Origin: an uncultured Oscillospiraceae bacterium
Lineage (GTDB): Bacteria > Bacillota > Clostridia > Oscillospirales > Acutalibacteraceae
DNA length: 64,000 bases
Assembly: GCA_948471095.1 (NCBI GenBank)
Contig: CAOKRG010000010.1
Coordinates: 1-64,000 of the forward strand
Reading direction: 5' to 3'
Shown here: piece by piece, positions 8,465 through 17,158 of the stretch
Position numbering within the stretch: position 1 is the stretch's first letter
Layout: every line of letters starts with the position of its first letter
The notes under the pieces: model-generated
Told to the model about the DNA's origin: nothing
Seen by the model: the letters and a program-made list of their open reading frames with translations, nothing else
The model's database searches: none
Translations under genes and position numbers: made by a program

Positions 8465-9823
8465 ATGGAAAACAATCTGATCTTTGAAATCCGCGAAAAA
8501 GTAGAGGCCCTGCTGGACGCCCGGAACTTTGCCGGGGCCGGCGCCGCGGTAAAGGACCTGATGCCCGCCGACGCCGCCGCTTTGCTGGAAGAGCTTCCCG
8601 AACAGAAAATGCCCGTTCTGTTCCGCCTGTGCCCCAAGGAGCTGGCCGCGGACGCTTTCGCCTATATGTCCCCCGAGGCCCAGGAGCTGCTGGTGCGGGC
8701 CTTCAGCGACCGGGAGCTGGAAGAGGTGATGGACCAGCTCTTTTTAGACGACGCGGTGGACATGATCGAGGAGATGCCCGCCAATGTGGTGAAAAAGATT
8801 CTCCGCCACGTGGACAGCGAGACCCGCCGCATGATCAACCAGGTGCTCAACTACCCCAAGGACAGCGCCGGAAGCATCATGACCATGGAGTATGTGGACC
8901 TAAAGCGCGGCATGACCGTGGACCAGGCCTTCGAGCGCATCCGCCGCACCGGGGTGGAAAAGGAGACCATCTACACCTGCTATGTCACCGACAGCCGCCG
9001 GAAGCTTTTGGGCATCGTCACGGTAAAAGACCTGCTGCTGGCCCAAAAGGACGAGGTCATCCGCAACATTATGGAGACCAACGTAAAATTCGTCCGCACC
9101 CACACCGACCAGGAGGAAGCCGCCCGGGAGCTGAGCCGGTACGACTTTCTGGCCCTGCCCGTGGTGGACGCGGAGGACCGGCTGGTGGGCATCGTCACCG
9201 TGGACGACGCCATCGACGTAATCCAGGAGGAGGCCACCGAGGACATTGAAAAGATGGCCGCCATGGCCCCCTCGGACAGGCCCTACCTAAAAACCAGCGT
9301 ATGGGCCACCTGGCGCAAGCGGGCGCCCTGGCTGCTGTTTTTGATGATTTCCGCCACCTTCACCAGCGGCATCATCTCCTCCTTTGAGGACGCTTTGGCG
9401 GCCAGCGTGGTGCTCACCAGCTTCATCCCCATGCTGATGGACACGGGCGGCAACTCCGGGGGCCAGACCTCGGCCACCATCATCCGCGGCCTCTCCCTGG
9501 GGGAGATTCAATACCGGGACGTGCCCCGGGTGCTGCTGAAGGAATGCTCCGTGGCTTTGCTGTGCGGGGGCACCTTGGCGGCGGCGAATTTTGTGAAGCT
9601 GATGTGTTTTGACCGGGTGGGCCCGGCCGTGGCCCTGGTGGTGTGCGCCACGCTGGTAGCGGCCATGGTGGTGGCCAATCTGGTGGGCAGCGGCCTGCCG
9701 GTGCTGGCCAAGCGGCTGGGGTTGGACCCGACGGTGACGGCCAGCCCGCTGATCACCACCATAGTGGACGCGGTGGCGCTGATGATATATTTTAATGTGG
9801 CGAAGCTGGTGTTAGGAATCTAG
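8465..9823 (+). CDS. mgtE: Magnesium transporter MgtE
   Basis: Mg2+ channel/transporter of the cytoplasmic membrane, 452 residues. The N-terminal helical domain (about 1-130, with the acidic repeat DAVDMIEEMPANVV) and two CBS domains (about 135-255, ending VVDAEDRLVGIVTVDDAIDV) form the cytosolic Mg sensor. Five membrane helices follow from about residue 285, with the pore signature DTGGNSGGQ near 330. The ATG follows an AAGGAG site. A 220-nt structured leader precedes it and repeat DNA follows directly. Function and length fit the family well. Confidence 0.96.
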   Translation: MENNLIFEIREKVEALLDARNFAGAGAAVKDLMPADAAALLEELPEQKMPVLFRLCPKELAADAFAYMSPEAQELLVRAFSDRELEEVMDQLFLDDAVDMIEEMPANVVKKILRHVDSETRRMINQVLNYPKDSAGSIMTMEYVDLKRGMTVDQAFERIRRTGVEKETIYTCYVTDSRRKLLGIVTVKDLLLAQKDEVIRNIMETNVKFVRTHTDQEEAARELSRYDFLALPVVDAEDRLVGIVTVDDAIDVIQEEATEDIEKMAAMAPSDRPYLKTSVWATWRKRAPWLLFLMISATFTSGIISSFEDALAASVVLTSFIPMLMDTGGNSGGQTSATIIRGLSLGEIQYRDVPRVLLKECSVALLCGGTLAAANFVKLMCFDRVGPAVALVVCATLVAAMVVANLVGSGLPVLAKRLGLDPTVTASPLITTIVDAVALMIYFNVAKLVLGI

Positions 9824-10400
9824 CCAAGCAAAAAAGAAAAGCGCGGAGCGCAGCAAAAGTTCTTGAAGATGCTTAAGAAACTTCTTTCAAGAAGTTTCTT
9901 AAGCAGAGCGCGAGACAGAGTCTCGCGACCTTGCCCTTAAAAGGCGGCGCAGTAAAAACAGCCAGAGCGGCAAGCCGCCTCATCACCCCAAGAAAAAATA
10001 GCGCGCCAGCCCTGCGCCGCCGCCCCAAAAACCAGCGCCTTTGAGCGCAGCGAAAAACAGCGGACTCCATGATGCAGCCACCCCCTTCCGCCAGAGAAGG
10101 GAGGCCGCAGCAGGGAGCCCGCCGTTTTGCTTTTGGCCCGAGGGGGCTCTGGGCTTTTCTGCTGGAGGGGGGAGGCTGGGAGGGAGGGGGCCGCTGTTTT
10201 TCGCTTCGCTCAAAGGCGCTGTCTGGCTCGGCGGCGCAGGATGGGCGCGCTGTTTCTATATTAGGGAGATGAGGCGGCTTGCCGCTCTAACCGTTTTTAC
10301 TGCGCCGCCTTTAAGGTCAAGAGATAAGGTCGCCGCCGGCGGGTTAAGGAACTTCTTGAAAGAAGTTCCTTAACAATCTTCAAGAACTTTTACTGCGCCT
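9824..10400. repeat. Large inverted repeat element between mgtE and a MATE gene
   Basis: Two arms face each other. The left arm begins GCAAAAGTTCTTGAAGAT with a 16-bp hairpin (9871-9904), then CGCGAGACAGAGTCTCGCG and AAAAGGCGGCGCAGTAAAAAC. The right arm, read in reverse, has AAAAGTTCTTGAAGATT, a 14-bp hairpin with different stem sequence (10344-10373) and the same GGCGGCGCAGTAAAAACG. Between them lies about 130 bp of unique purine-rich DNA. No gene. This shows that the hairpin arms and the GCGGCGCAG segments belong to one composite element. Confidence 0.85.
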
Positions 10401-10434
10401 GTTGGGGCTCCTTTGGGGCGGGGGTTTGCGGGGC

Positions 10435-10463
10435 TTGCTTTTTTCTGGCAAAAGCGCTATAAT
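10435..10463 (+). promoter_or_regulatory. Promoter of the first MATE gene
   Basis: TTGCTT (10435-10440), 17 bases, TATAAT (10458-10463). It rules out translation starts upstream of about 10470 and so supports the TTG start at 10504. Confidence 0.8.
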
Positions 10464-10503
10464 AATTGCAGAAACAACTATTACCGCGAAGGAGTGGAGC
10501 GCA

Positions 10504-11892
10504 TTGCAGTTCGTCAACCCCCAAAGAGTCTGCAAGGGCATGGAGATCGGGGAGGTGCCCCCCAGCGGGCGCATCGTCCGGGACGCCCTGAACGTGGCCT
10601 GGCCCTCGGTGCTGGAGTCCTTTTTCGTGTGCCTGGCCGGTCTGGTGGATACCATCATGGTGGGCTCCCTGGGCTCCTACGCCATCGCGGCGGTGGGGCT
10701 CTCCACCCAGCCCAAGTTTTTGGGCCTGGCGGTCTTCCTCTCCATGAATGTGGCCGTGTCCGCCATCGTGGCCCGCCGCAAGGGCGCGGGAGACCGGGAG
10801 AGCGCCAACCGGCTGGTGCGCATGGCCCTGCTGGTCACCTTGCTGCTGACCGTGGCCGTCAGCGCGGTCTTCGTGGCCTTTGCCGGGCCCATCGTCCGGC
10901 TGGTGGGCTCCCAGCCGGACACCCACGAGTACGCTAAAGAGTATTTACAGATCATCATGGGCGGCATCGGGTTCTCCACGGTCTCCCTGTGTTTAAACGC
11001 CGCCCAGCGGGGCGCGGGCAACACCCGCATCGCCATGACCACCAACATCATCTCCAATTCGGTCAACGTGCTCTTTAACTATCTGCTCATCGGGGGCAGG
11101 TTTGGCTTCCCCGCCCTGGGCGTGCGGGGCGCGGCCATCGCCACGGTCATCGGCACGGTGTGCGCCTGCGCCCTCAGCGTGGCCTCGGTGCTGAAAAAGG
11201 ACGGCTTCCTCGACCTGCGCTCCGTCAAAGGGTGGATCGCCGAGCGGGCCACGGTCCACTCGCTGCTTAACGTGGGGTCCAGCGCCTTTGTGGAGCAGCT
11301 CTGCCTGCGCGTCGGCTTCCTGCTGTTCGCCATGACGGTGGCCCACCTGGGCACCACCCAGCTGGCGGCCCACCAGATTGGCATGAACCTGATGAGCATG
11401 TCCTTTTCCTTCGGCGACGGCCTCTCCGTGGCCGCGGTGACCCTCATTGGCCAAAGCCTGGGGCGCAAGCGGCCGGACATGGCCAAGATATACGGCAATG
11501 TGTGCCAAAAGCTGGGGCTCATTGCCGCCCTGGCGGTGGCAACGGTCTATTTCCTCTTCGGCAAGGAGATCTTCATGCTCTTCAGCGGCGAGCCGGTGAT
11601 TCTGGACTATGGCGCGCAGATCATGCGCATCCTCAGCGTGACGCTGCTGTTCCAGATCGAGCAGGTGACCCTCTTCGGCTGCCTGCGGGGGGCGGGGGAC
11701 ACCAAGTTTACGGCGCTGGTGTCCCTCATCAGCGTGACCTGCATCCGCCCGGGCGTCAGCTGGCTGCTGTGCTACCCCCTGGGCGTCGGGCTCATCGGCG
11801 CGTGGCTGGGCACCTTTTTGGACCAGGCCCTGCGGTTTGTGCTCACCTTTATCCGCTTCCGCAGGGGAAAGTGGATCAACATCCGGCTGTAG
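10504..11892 (+). CDS. MATE family efflux transporter
   Basis: Multidrug and toxin extrusion transporter of 462 residues with about twelve membrane helices in two repeated halves. These exporters use a Na+ or H+ gradient to pump cationic compounds or metabolites. The protein shows the family N-terminus (AWPSVLESFFVCLAGLVDTIMVG) and the half-repeat QLCLRVGFLLFAM. The TTG start at 10504 is chosen because AAGGAG lies nine bases upstream and a good promoter ends at 10463; ATG 10540 is the alternative. The gene stands alone, followed by a terminator. Substrate unknown. Confidence 0.9.
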   Translation: MQFVNPQRVCKGMEIGEVPPSGRIVRDALNVAWPSVLESFFVCLAGLVDTIMVGSLGSYAIAAVGLSTQPKFLGLAVFLSMNVAVSAIVARRKGAGDRESANRLVRMALLVTLLLTVAVSAVFVAFAGPIVRLVGSQPDTHEYAKEYLQIIMGGIGFSTVSLCLNAAQRGAGNTRIAMTTNIISNSVNVLFNYLLIGGRFGFPALGVRGAAIATVIGTVCACALSVASVLKKDGFLDLRSVKGWIAERATVHSLLNVGSSAFVEQLCLRVGFLLFAMTVAHLGTTQLAAHQIGMNLMSMSFSFGDGLSVAAVTLIGQSLGRKRPDMAKIYGNVCQKLGLIAALAVATVYFLFGKEIFMLFSGEPVILDYGAQIMRILSVTLLFQIEQVTLFGCLRGAGDTKFTALVSLISVTCIRPGVSWLLCYPLGVGLIGAWLGTFLDQALRFVLTFIRFRRGKWINIRL

Positions 11893-12006
11893 GCGCGGCT
11901 TCTTAAAAGTAAGTTAACTATAAACATGTACGCGGCCCTTTCCGGGCAGCGGAAAGGAACGGGGGCGTGGCCGAACCTTCCACCCTCCCTGACTCCCCAT
12001 GCAAAA

Positions 12007-12040
12007 GGCTGGCAAACTCGTTTGCCAGCCTCCATTTTTT
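12007..12040 (+). terminator. Terminator downstream of the MATE gene
   Basis: GGCTGGCAAAC pairs with GTTTGCCAGCC over a very short loop and is followed by TCCATTTTTT, a strong rho-independent terminator. Confidence 0.9.
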
Positions 12041-12088
12041 GCCTTTCCTTTGCACGGCGGGGGAGGGGTGGATGAAATCGCATGTGAA

Positions 12089-12112
12089 TTATCGATAAAT
12101 ATATATCGATAA
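12089..12112 (+). promoter_or_regulatory. Perfect dyad upstream of the hydrogenase cluster (putative operator)
   Basis: TTATCGATA, six bases, TATCGATAA: a perfect 9-bp inverted repeat in an AT-rich patch. It lies 27 bp upstream of the -35 box of the following promoter, a position typical of an activator site. It does not match Rex (TTGTGAA-type) or Fnr half-sites. The binding protein is unknown. Confidence 0.6.
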
Positions 12113-12139
12113 ACGGGGCAAGATTAAACAAAATACTCA

Positions 12140-12168
12140 TTGCAAAAAATCCGAAAAAATGTTAGAAT
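12140..12168 (+). promoter_or_regulatory. Promoter of the ferredoxin-hydrogenase-phosphatase operon
   Basis: TTGCAA (12140-12145), 17 bases, TAGAAT (12163-12168), about 40 bp before the first gene. Confidence 0.75.
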
Positions 12169-12209
12169 AAAGCCAGACATACCATTACTCTCTTAAGGAG
12201 GCCATATCA

Positions 12210-12449
12210 ATGAAAGTTACAGTGTGCATCGGCAGCTCCTGCCACATCAAAGGTTCCCGCCAGGTGGTGGAGCAGCTCCAGCATCTCATCGCCGAAAACG
12301 GCCTGAAGGAGAAGGTGGACCTCTCCGGTACCTTCTGCATGGGCAAGTGCCAGCAGGGCGTATGCGTCACCGTGGACGAGGCCTTCCACTCCGTCTCCCC
12401 CGAGACTGTGGAGGACTTCTTCAACACCCAGATCAAGGCCAAGGCCTAA
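12210..12449 (+). CDS. Thioredoxin-like [2Fe-2S] ferredoxin (NuoE C-terminal-like)
   Basis: A 79-residue stand-alone thioredoxin-fold [2Fe-2S] protein. Cluster ligands fit CxxxxC at C6 and C11 and CxxxC at C43 and C47; a fifth Cys is at 52. Proteins of this type resemble the C-terminal half of NuoE/HydC and carry electrons to or from hydrogenases. RBS AAGGAGG is strong. It is followed after 45 bp by the PAS-containing hydrogenase and probably forms one transcript with it, which suggests that it exchanges electrons with that protein. It is too small to be a full HydC subunit. Confidence 0.9.
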   Translation: MKVTVCIGSSCHIKGSRQVVEQLQHLIAENGLKEKVDLSGTFCMGKCQQGVCVTVDEAFHSVSPETVEDFFNTQIKAKA

Positions 12450-12494
12450 GCCCGGCGCTTGGGCGACTCTCGATTTGGAAAGGAGACTGCGGAT

Positions 12495-14165
12495 ATGCCG
12501 GACTGTTTGCGGCTGAAGAAATCGAACTGTAAAAACTGCTATAAATGCATCCGCCACTGCCCTGTCAAGGCCATCAAGTTCTCCGGCAGCCAGGCCCACA
12601 TTTTGGCGGACGAGTGCATTTTGTGCGGCCAGTGCTTTGTGGTGTGCCCCCAGAACGCCAAGGAGATTGTGGACGAGACCGAAAAGGTCAAGGTGCTCAT
12701 GCAGGCGGGCGGCCCGGTGATCGCCAGCCTGGCCCCCTCCTTTGTGGCCAACTACCCCGGGGTGGGCATTGGCGCCATGCGCAAGGCCTTGAAGCAGCTG
12801 GGCTTCTTCGACGTGGAGGAGACCGCCATCGGCGCCACCATGGTCAAAACCGAATACGACCGCATGCTCAAGGAGGACGGCCGGGACGTGATCATCAGCT
12901 CCTGCTGCCACTCGGTGAACCTGCTGATCCAAAAGCACTTCCCGGCGGCGCTGGAGTTTTTGGCGGACATCGACTCGCCCATGCTGGCCCACTGCAAGGA
13001 CATCAAGCGGCGGATCCCCGAGGCGAAAACCGTGTTCATCGGCCCCTGCGTGGCAAAGAAGGACGAGGCCATGCGCTACGAGGGCATTGTGGACAGCGTA
13101 CTTACCTTTGAGGAGCTCTCCACCTGGCTGGAGGCCGCCGGGGTGAAGCCCGAGGCCCAGATGGACGCGGACGAGTGCAGCCGGGCCCGGTTCTTCCCCA
13201 CCACGGGGGGCATCCTCAAGACCATGGAGCAGGACGCGCCGGGCTACGCCTACCTGGCCCTGGACGGCGCGGAAAACTGCATCGCCGCCCTGCGGGACGT
13301 TTTGGACGGCAAGCTGCATAAATGCTTTGTGGAGATGTCCATCTGCGCGGGCAGCTGCGTGGGCGGCCCGGTGATGGAGCACCGTTCGCTGGTGCGGGAC
13401 TATATGGCCGTGTCCAACTTTGCCGGCCCCCGGGACTTCGAGGTGAAGCAGCCCGAGCCCCGCTCCATGCGCAAGGCCATGCCCTACCTGGAAATGCAGA
13501 ACCAGCAGCCCACCGAGGCGGAGATCAACGCCGTGCTGCGCCAGATGGGCAAGTTCAAGCCCTCCCAGGAGCTCAACTGCGGGTCCTGCGGCTACAACAC
13601 CTGCCGGGAAAAGGCCGCGGCCGTGTGCCAGGGCAAGGCGGAGATCAGCATGTGCCTGCCCTTCCTCAAGGACAAGGCCGAGGGCTTCTCCGACGCCATT
13701 GTGAACAACACGCCCAACGGGCTTTTGGTGCTCAACGAGGACCTGGAGGTCCAGCAGATCAACGCCGCCGCCCGGAAGATTATGAACATCCGGGCCGCCT
13801 CCGATGTGCTGGGCGAGCCGGTGGTGCGGGTGCTGGACCCCACCGTGTTCCTTAATGTGCTCAACACCAAGCGGGAGGTTCGGGACCAGCGGACCTACCT
13901 GGCGGAATACAAGTGCTATGTAGAACAGACCGTGGTCTACGACCGGGACCTGCGCCTGCTGATCTGCATTATGCGCGACATTACCGACGAGCAGCTGGAG
14001 CGGGAGCGCAAGGAGGACATCAGCCGCCAGACCGTGGAAGTGGCCGACAAGGTGGTGGAAAAGCAGATGCGCATCGTGCAGGACATCGCCTCGCTGCTGG
14101 GCGAGACCGCCGCCGAGACCAAGATCGCGCTGACAAAGCTGAAGGAGTCGATCACCGATGAATGA
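12495..14165 (+). CDS. Sensory-type [FeFe] hydrogenase with PAS domain (HydS-like, group C)
   Basis: 556 residues. Two [4Fe-4S] motifs lie at C12-C15-C18-C22 and C41-C44-C47-C51. H-cluster loops follow: L1 ISSCCHS near 134-140, L2 IGPCVAKKDE at 182-191, L3 MSICAGSCVGGP near 300. A further Fe-S motif CGSCGYNTC (about 370-380) precedes a PAS domain (about 395-490) and a C-terminal coiled helix. The L1 loop has CCHS instead of the CCPxW of catalytic group A enzymes. Together with the PAS domain this marks the putative H2-sensing group C. No kinase domain is present; the partner is the overlapping phosphatase gene. ATG 12495 follows AAAGGAG by nine bases; an upstream TTG at 12459 is unsupported. 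H2 sensing is inferred from the family. Confidence 0.9.
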   Translation: MPDCLRLKKSNCKNCYKCIRHCPVKAIKFSGSQAHILADECILCGQCFVVCPQNAKEIVDETEKVKVLMQAGGPVIASLAPSFVANYPGVGIGAMRKALKQLGFFDVEETAIGATMVKTEYDRMLKEDGRDVIISSCCHSVNLLIQKHFPAALEFLADIDSPMLAHCKDIKRRIPEAKTVFIGPCVAKKDEAMRYEGIVDSVLTFEELSTWLEAAGVKPEAQMDADECSRARFFPTTGGILKTMEQDAPGYAYLALDGAENCIAALRDVLDGKLHKCFVEMSICAGSCVGGPVMEHRSLVRDYMAVSNFAGPRDFEVKQPEPRSMRKAMPYLEMQNQQPTEAEINAVLRQMGKFKPSQELNCGSCGYNTCREKAAAVCQGKAEISMCLPFLKDKAEGFSDAIVNNTPNGLLVLNEDLEVQQINAAARKIMNIRAASDVLGEPVVRVLDPTVFLNVLNTKREVRDQRTYLAEYKCYVEQTVVYDRDLRLLICIMRDITDEQLERERKEDISRQTVEVADKVVEKQMRIVQDIASLLGETAAETKIALTKLKESITDE

Positions 14166-15330
14166 CCTGTGCGCGGATATCGGATACAAGAGCATCAACC
14201 ATTTTGGCGAGCAGCTCTGCGGCGACCATGTGGATATTATCGAGCAGGGCGACAACTCCACGGTGGTGGTGCTGGCGGACGGCCTGGGCAGCGGGGTAAA
14301 GGCCAGCATCCTCTCCACCCTGACCTCCAAGATCATCTCCACCATGATGGCCGAGGGCATGCCCCTGGAGGAGTGCGTCTCCGCCGTGGCCGCCACCCTG
14401 CCGGTGAGCTCCGAGCACGGGGTGGCCTACTCCACCTTTACCATCATCCACCTGCAAAACAACCAGACCGCCGAGCTCATCCAGTACGACAACCCCCATG
14501 TGATTCTGCTGCGGGACGGGGAGAACTATGACTACCAGAAGACTGAGATGAACATCGGCGGCAAGCAGATTTTCAAGTCCTCCATCCCCCTGCGGGAGAA
14601 CGACGTATTCATCGCCATGAGCGACGGCTGCCCCCACGCGGGCATTGGCATCGAGTACAACTTCGGCTGGGCCATTGAGGACATCACCAGCTTTATGGAG
14701 ACCATCGTGCCCGCCGGGTACACAGCCAAGACCCTCTCCACCATGCTGGTGGACGAGTGCTATAAGCTGTATGGCGGCGAGCCCAAGGACGACGTGACCT
14801 CCGCCGTGGTGCGCATCCGCAAGCGGGAGCCCATGAACATGCTGTTCGGCCCCCCCTCCAACCGGGACGACTGCGACCGGATGATGAGCCTGTTCTTCTC
14901 CAAGGAGGGCAAGCACATCATCTGCGGCGGCACCACCTCCACCATCGCGGCCAAGTTCCTGCGCAAGCCCCTGCGGCCCAGCCTGAACTTCGAGGGATCG
15001 GACCTGCCGCCCACGGCCGAGATCGAGGGCGTAGACCTGGTGACCGAGGGCGTGATCACCGTGGCCCGGGTGCTGGAATACGCCAAGGACTACCTAAAGG
15101 ACAACGACCGCTATGAGGACTGGGGCATGAAGCGGGACGGCGCGGCCATGATCAGCCGGTTCCTCTTCGAGGAGGCCACGGACATCAACTTCTATGTGGG
15201 CCGGGCCATCAACCCCGCCCACCAGAATCCGGACCTGCCCATTACCTTTAGCATCAAAATGAGCCTGGCCGAAGAGCTGGTAGACTGCCTAAAGCAAATG
15301 GGCAAACGAGTAAAAGTAAGCTACTTCTAA
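14158..15330 (+). CDS. SpoIIE/PP2C-type serine phosphatase linked to the sensory hydrogenase
   Basis: 390 residues. The PP2C core is visible in the N-terminal half: LADGLGSGVKAS near 42-53 and AMSDGCPHAG near 158, with acidic metal ligands, and DDVTSAVVRI near 210. The C-terminal 170 residues are not assigned by me. The start overlaps the end of the hydrogenase gene by 8 bp, which implies translational coupling and a working pair. The likely path is H-cluster, then PAS, then phosphatase, then an unidentified phosphoprotein. SpoIIE-type phosphatases usually act on anti-anti-sigma factors; no STAS or anti-sigma gene is nearby. A repeat palindrome begins two bases after the stop. Confidence 0.88.
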   Translation: MNDLCADIGYKSINHFGEQLCGDHVDIIEQGDNSTVVVLADGLGSGVKASILSTLTSKIISTMMAEGMPLEECVSAVAATLPVSSEHGVAYSTFTIIHLQNNQTAELIQYDNPHVILLRDGENYDYQKTEMNIGGKQIFKSSIPLRENDVFIAMSDGCPHAGIGIEYNFGWAIEDITSFMETIVPAGYTAKTLSTMLVDECYKLYGGEPKDDVTSAVVRIRKREPMNMLFGPPSNRDDCDRMMSLFFSKEGKHIICGGTTSTIAAKFLRKPLRPSLNFEGSDLPPTAEIEGVDLVTEGVITVARVLEYAKDYLKDNDRYEDWGMKRDGAAMISRFLFEEATDINFYVGRAINPAHQNPDLPITFSIKMSLAEELVDCLKQMGKRVKVSYF

Positions 15331-15645
15331 CCCCAGCGTGACGCTGGACCCACGCCGCGGGGCGCTCCTTCCAGTCGCGGAAGGAGTGAGAGGAGCAGGC
15401 ACGGATAACGCGTAGGCCAGCGTGACGCTGGACCCACACGCGCGTGCTGGCGTTGGGTTATTGGCTGGCTGAGTTGCCCGCGAGGGCGCTGGGTGGTAAA
15501 CGTGCAAGCCCGCCTCAACCTAAGGGAAAGCGGTAAACCCCAAACCGAGCGCCCAGCCTCCGCCTCCCGCCCCCGTCAAACGTGTAAAAGTCTTTGAAGA
15601 TTCTTAAGAAACTTTCTTCAGAAAGTTTCTTAAGCCGCTCATCAT
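15331..15645. repeat. Composite repeat block between phosphatase and hydrogenase genes
   Basis: The inverted counterpart of 1-346 and 2350-2601. Palindromes CCAGCGTGACGCTGG lie at 15333-15347 and 15417-15431. The block also has CGCTCCTTCCAGTCGCGGAAGG, here named only by position 15363-15385, CCCCAAACCGAGCGC near 15538, and the arm tail CGTGTAAAAG with a 14-bp hairpin (15603-15634, loop TTCA). It separates the sensory operon from the second hydrogenase by 335 bp. The hairpin lacks a U-run on the plus strand. Confidence 0.85.
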
Positions 15646-15665
15646 TTCATTAAGGAGGACCCCAA

Positions 15666-17111
15666 GTGAGCCAACCGAACCAGACGCTGAGAAGATTTGA
15701 CACCAAGGTGCAGTACCTAAAATACAAGGTCCTTCGGGAGACCGCCCGGCTTGCCTGGGAGGATAAGCTCCTGGAGAACATGATGGACATTCCCAAGACC
15801 ATCGTTCCCGGCAAAGAGCCCACCATGCGCTGCTGCGTGTACAAGGAGCGGGCCATTCTGGCCGAGCGGGTGAAGATGGCCATGGGAGGCCATGCCGACA
15901 ACCCCAACATCATCGAGGTCATCGACATTGCCTGCGACGAGTGCCCGGCCGCTGGCTATGAAGTCACCGATTCCTGCCGGGGCTGCCTTGCCCACCGCTG
16001 CGAGGACGTGTGCCGCCGGGGCGCCATCTCCTTTGACCACAACCATGTGGCCCACATCGACAAGAGCAAGTGCGTGGAGTGCGGCCAGTGCGCCAAGGTC
16101 TGCCCCTACTCCGCCATTGTGGACCGCAAGCGCCCCTGCCAGGTGGCCTGCAAGGTGAAGGCCATCACCATCAACGAGGACAAGGCCGCCGCCATTGACG
16201 ACGAGAAGTGCATCCAGTGCGGGGCCTGCGTCTACATGTGCCCCTTTGGCGCGGTGACGGATAAGTCCTTCATGCTCAACGTGATCGACATGCTGAAAAA
16301 GAGCGAGAACAACACCAAGTACAAGGTATACGCGGTGGTGGCTCCCTCCATTTCCAGCCAGTTTACTTACGCCAACCTGGGCCAGGTGATTACGGGCCTG
16401 AAAGAGCTGGGCTTCTTCACCGTCATCGAGGCCGCTCTGGGCGCGGACATGGTGGCCATGGAGGAGTCCCGGGAGCTGGCGGAGAAGGGCTTTTTGACCA
16501 GCTCCTGCTGTCCGGGCTTTGTGGCGTATATTAAGTCCGCCTTCCCGGAGCTGCAAGAGCACATCTCCCACAACCTGTCCCCCATGGCGCGCCTTGCCAA
16601 GTACTTAAAGGAGACCGACCCCACCGCCAAGGTGGTGTTCATCGGCCCCTGCACCGCCAAAAAGGCGGAGGCCCGCCAGGAGCGGGTGCGGCCCCTGATC
16701 GACACGGTGCTGACCTTCGAGGAGCTGCAGGCCCTGTTTGACAGCCGGGACCTGGACATCACCACCCTGCCCGAGGACGTGCTGGACAACGCCTCCTACT
16801 ATGGGCGCATCTTCGCCCGGTCCGGCGGCGTGTCCGACGCGGTGGCCCAGGCCATGAAGGAGCAGGGCATCGAGTTCGACCTGAAGGCCGTGCCCTGCGA
16901 CGGCATTGAGGCCTGCCGCATGGCGCTGCTGAAAAAGTCCAAGAACGCCCTGGCGGGCAACTTCATCGAGGGCATGGCCTGCACCGGCGGGTGCATCGGC
17001 GGCGCGGGCTGCCTGACCCACGGGGAGAAGAACAAGGCCGAGGTGGACAAATACGGCCGGGAGGCCATGGAAAAGACCATCGGCGACGCGGTATCGATTT
17101 ACAACATTTAA
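15666..17111 (+). CDS. [FeFe] hydrogenase, monomeric group B-type
   Basis: 481-residue H2-evolving or H2-oxidising enzyme of the cytosol, presumably ferredoxin-linked. The N-terminal region of about 100 residues is typical of group B1/B3 and is followed by a Cys-rich segment (CDECPAAGYE, CRGCLAHRCEDVC) and ferredoxin-type clusters KCVECGQCAKVCP and KCIQCGACVYMCP. H-cluster loops are L1 SSCCPGF near 280, L2 IGPCTAKKAEA near 323 and L3 MACTGGCIGGAGC near 440. L1 CCPGF instead of CCPxW and L3 GGAG instead of GGGQ set it apart from group A. GTG start with AAGGAGG seven bases upstream. Maturases HydE/F/G are not in the window. Confidence 0.93.
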   Translation: MSQPNQTLRRFDTKVQYLKYKVLRETARLAWEDKLLENMMDIPKTIVPGKEPTMRCCVYKERAILAERVKMAMGGHADNPNIIEVIDIACDECPAAGYEVTDSCRGCLAHRCEDVCRRGAISFDHNHVAHIDKSKCVECGQCAKVCPYSAIVDRKRPCQVACKVKAITINEDKAAAIDDEKCIQCGACVYMCPFGAVTDKSFMLNVIDMLKKSENNTKYKVYAVVAPSISSQFTYANLGQVITGLKELGFFTVIEAALGADMVAMEESRELAEKGFLTSSCCPGFVAYIKSAFPELQEHISHNLSPMARLAKYLKETDPTAKVVFIGPCTAKKAEARQERVRPLIDTVLTFEELQALFDSRDLDITTLPEDVLDNASYYGRIFARSGGVSDAVAQAMKEQGIEFDLKAVPCDGIEACRMALLKKSKNALAGNFIEGMACTGGCIGGAGCLTHGEKNKAEVDKYGREAMEKTIGDAVSIYNI

Positions 17112-17127
17112 CCAATCCAAACGCAAA

Positions 17128-17158
17128 GGGACCGGCCGGAGGAATCCGCGCCGGTCCC
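17128..17158 (+). terminator. Hairpin after the hydrogenase gene
   Basis: GGGACCGGC (17128-17136) pairs with GCCGGTCCC (17150-17158), followed only by TGCGGTTTT. A weak terminator. The rest of the gap to 17350 has no gene. Confidence 0.6.

Noticed and set aside
15254..15518. Short minus-strand frames in the repeat block after the phosphatase gene
   Set aside because: They follow the repeat modules and recur with them; no start signals.
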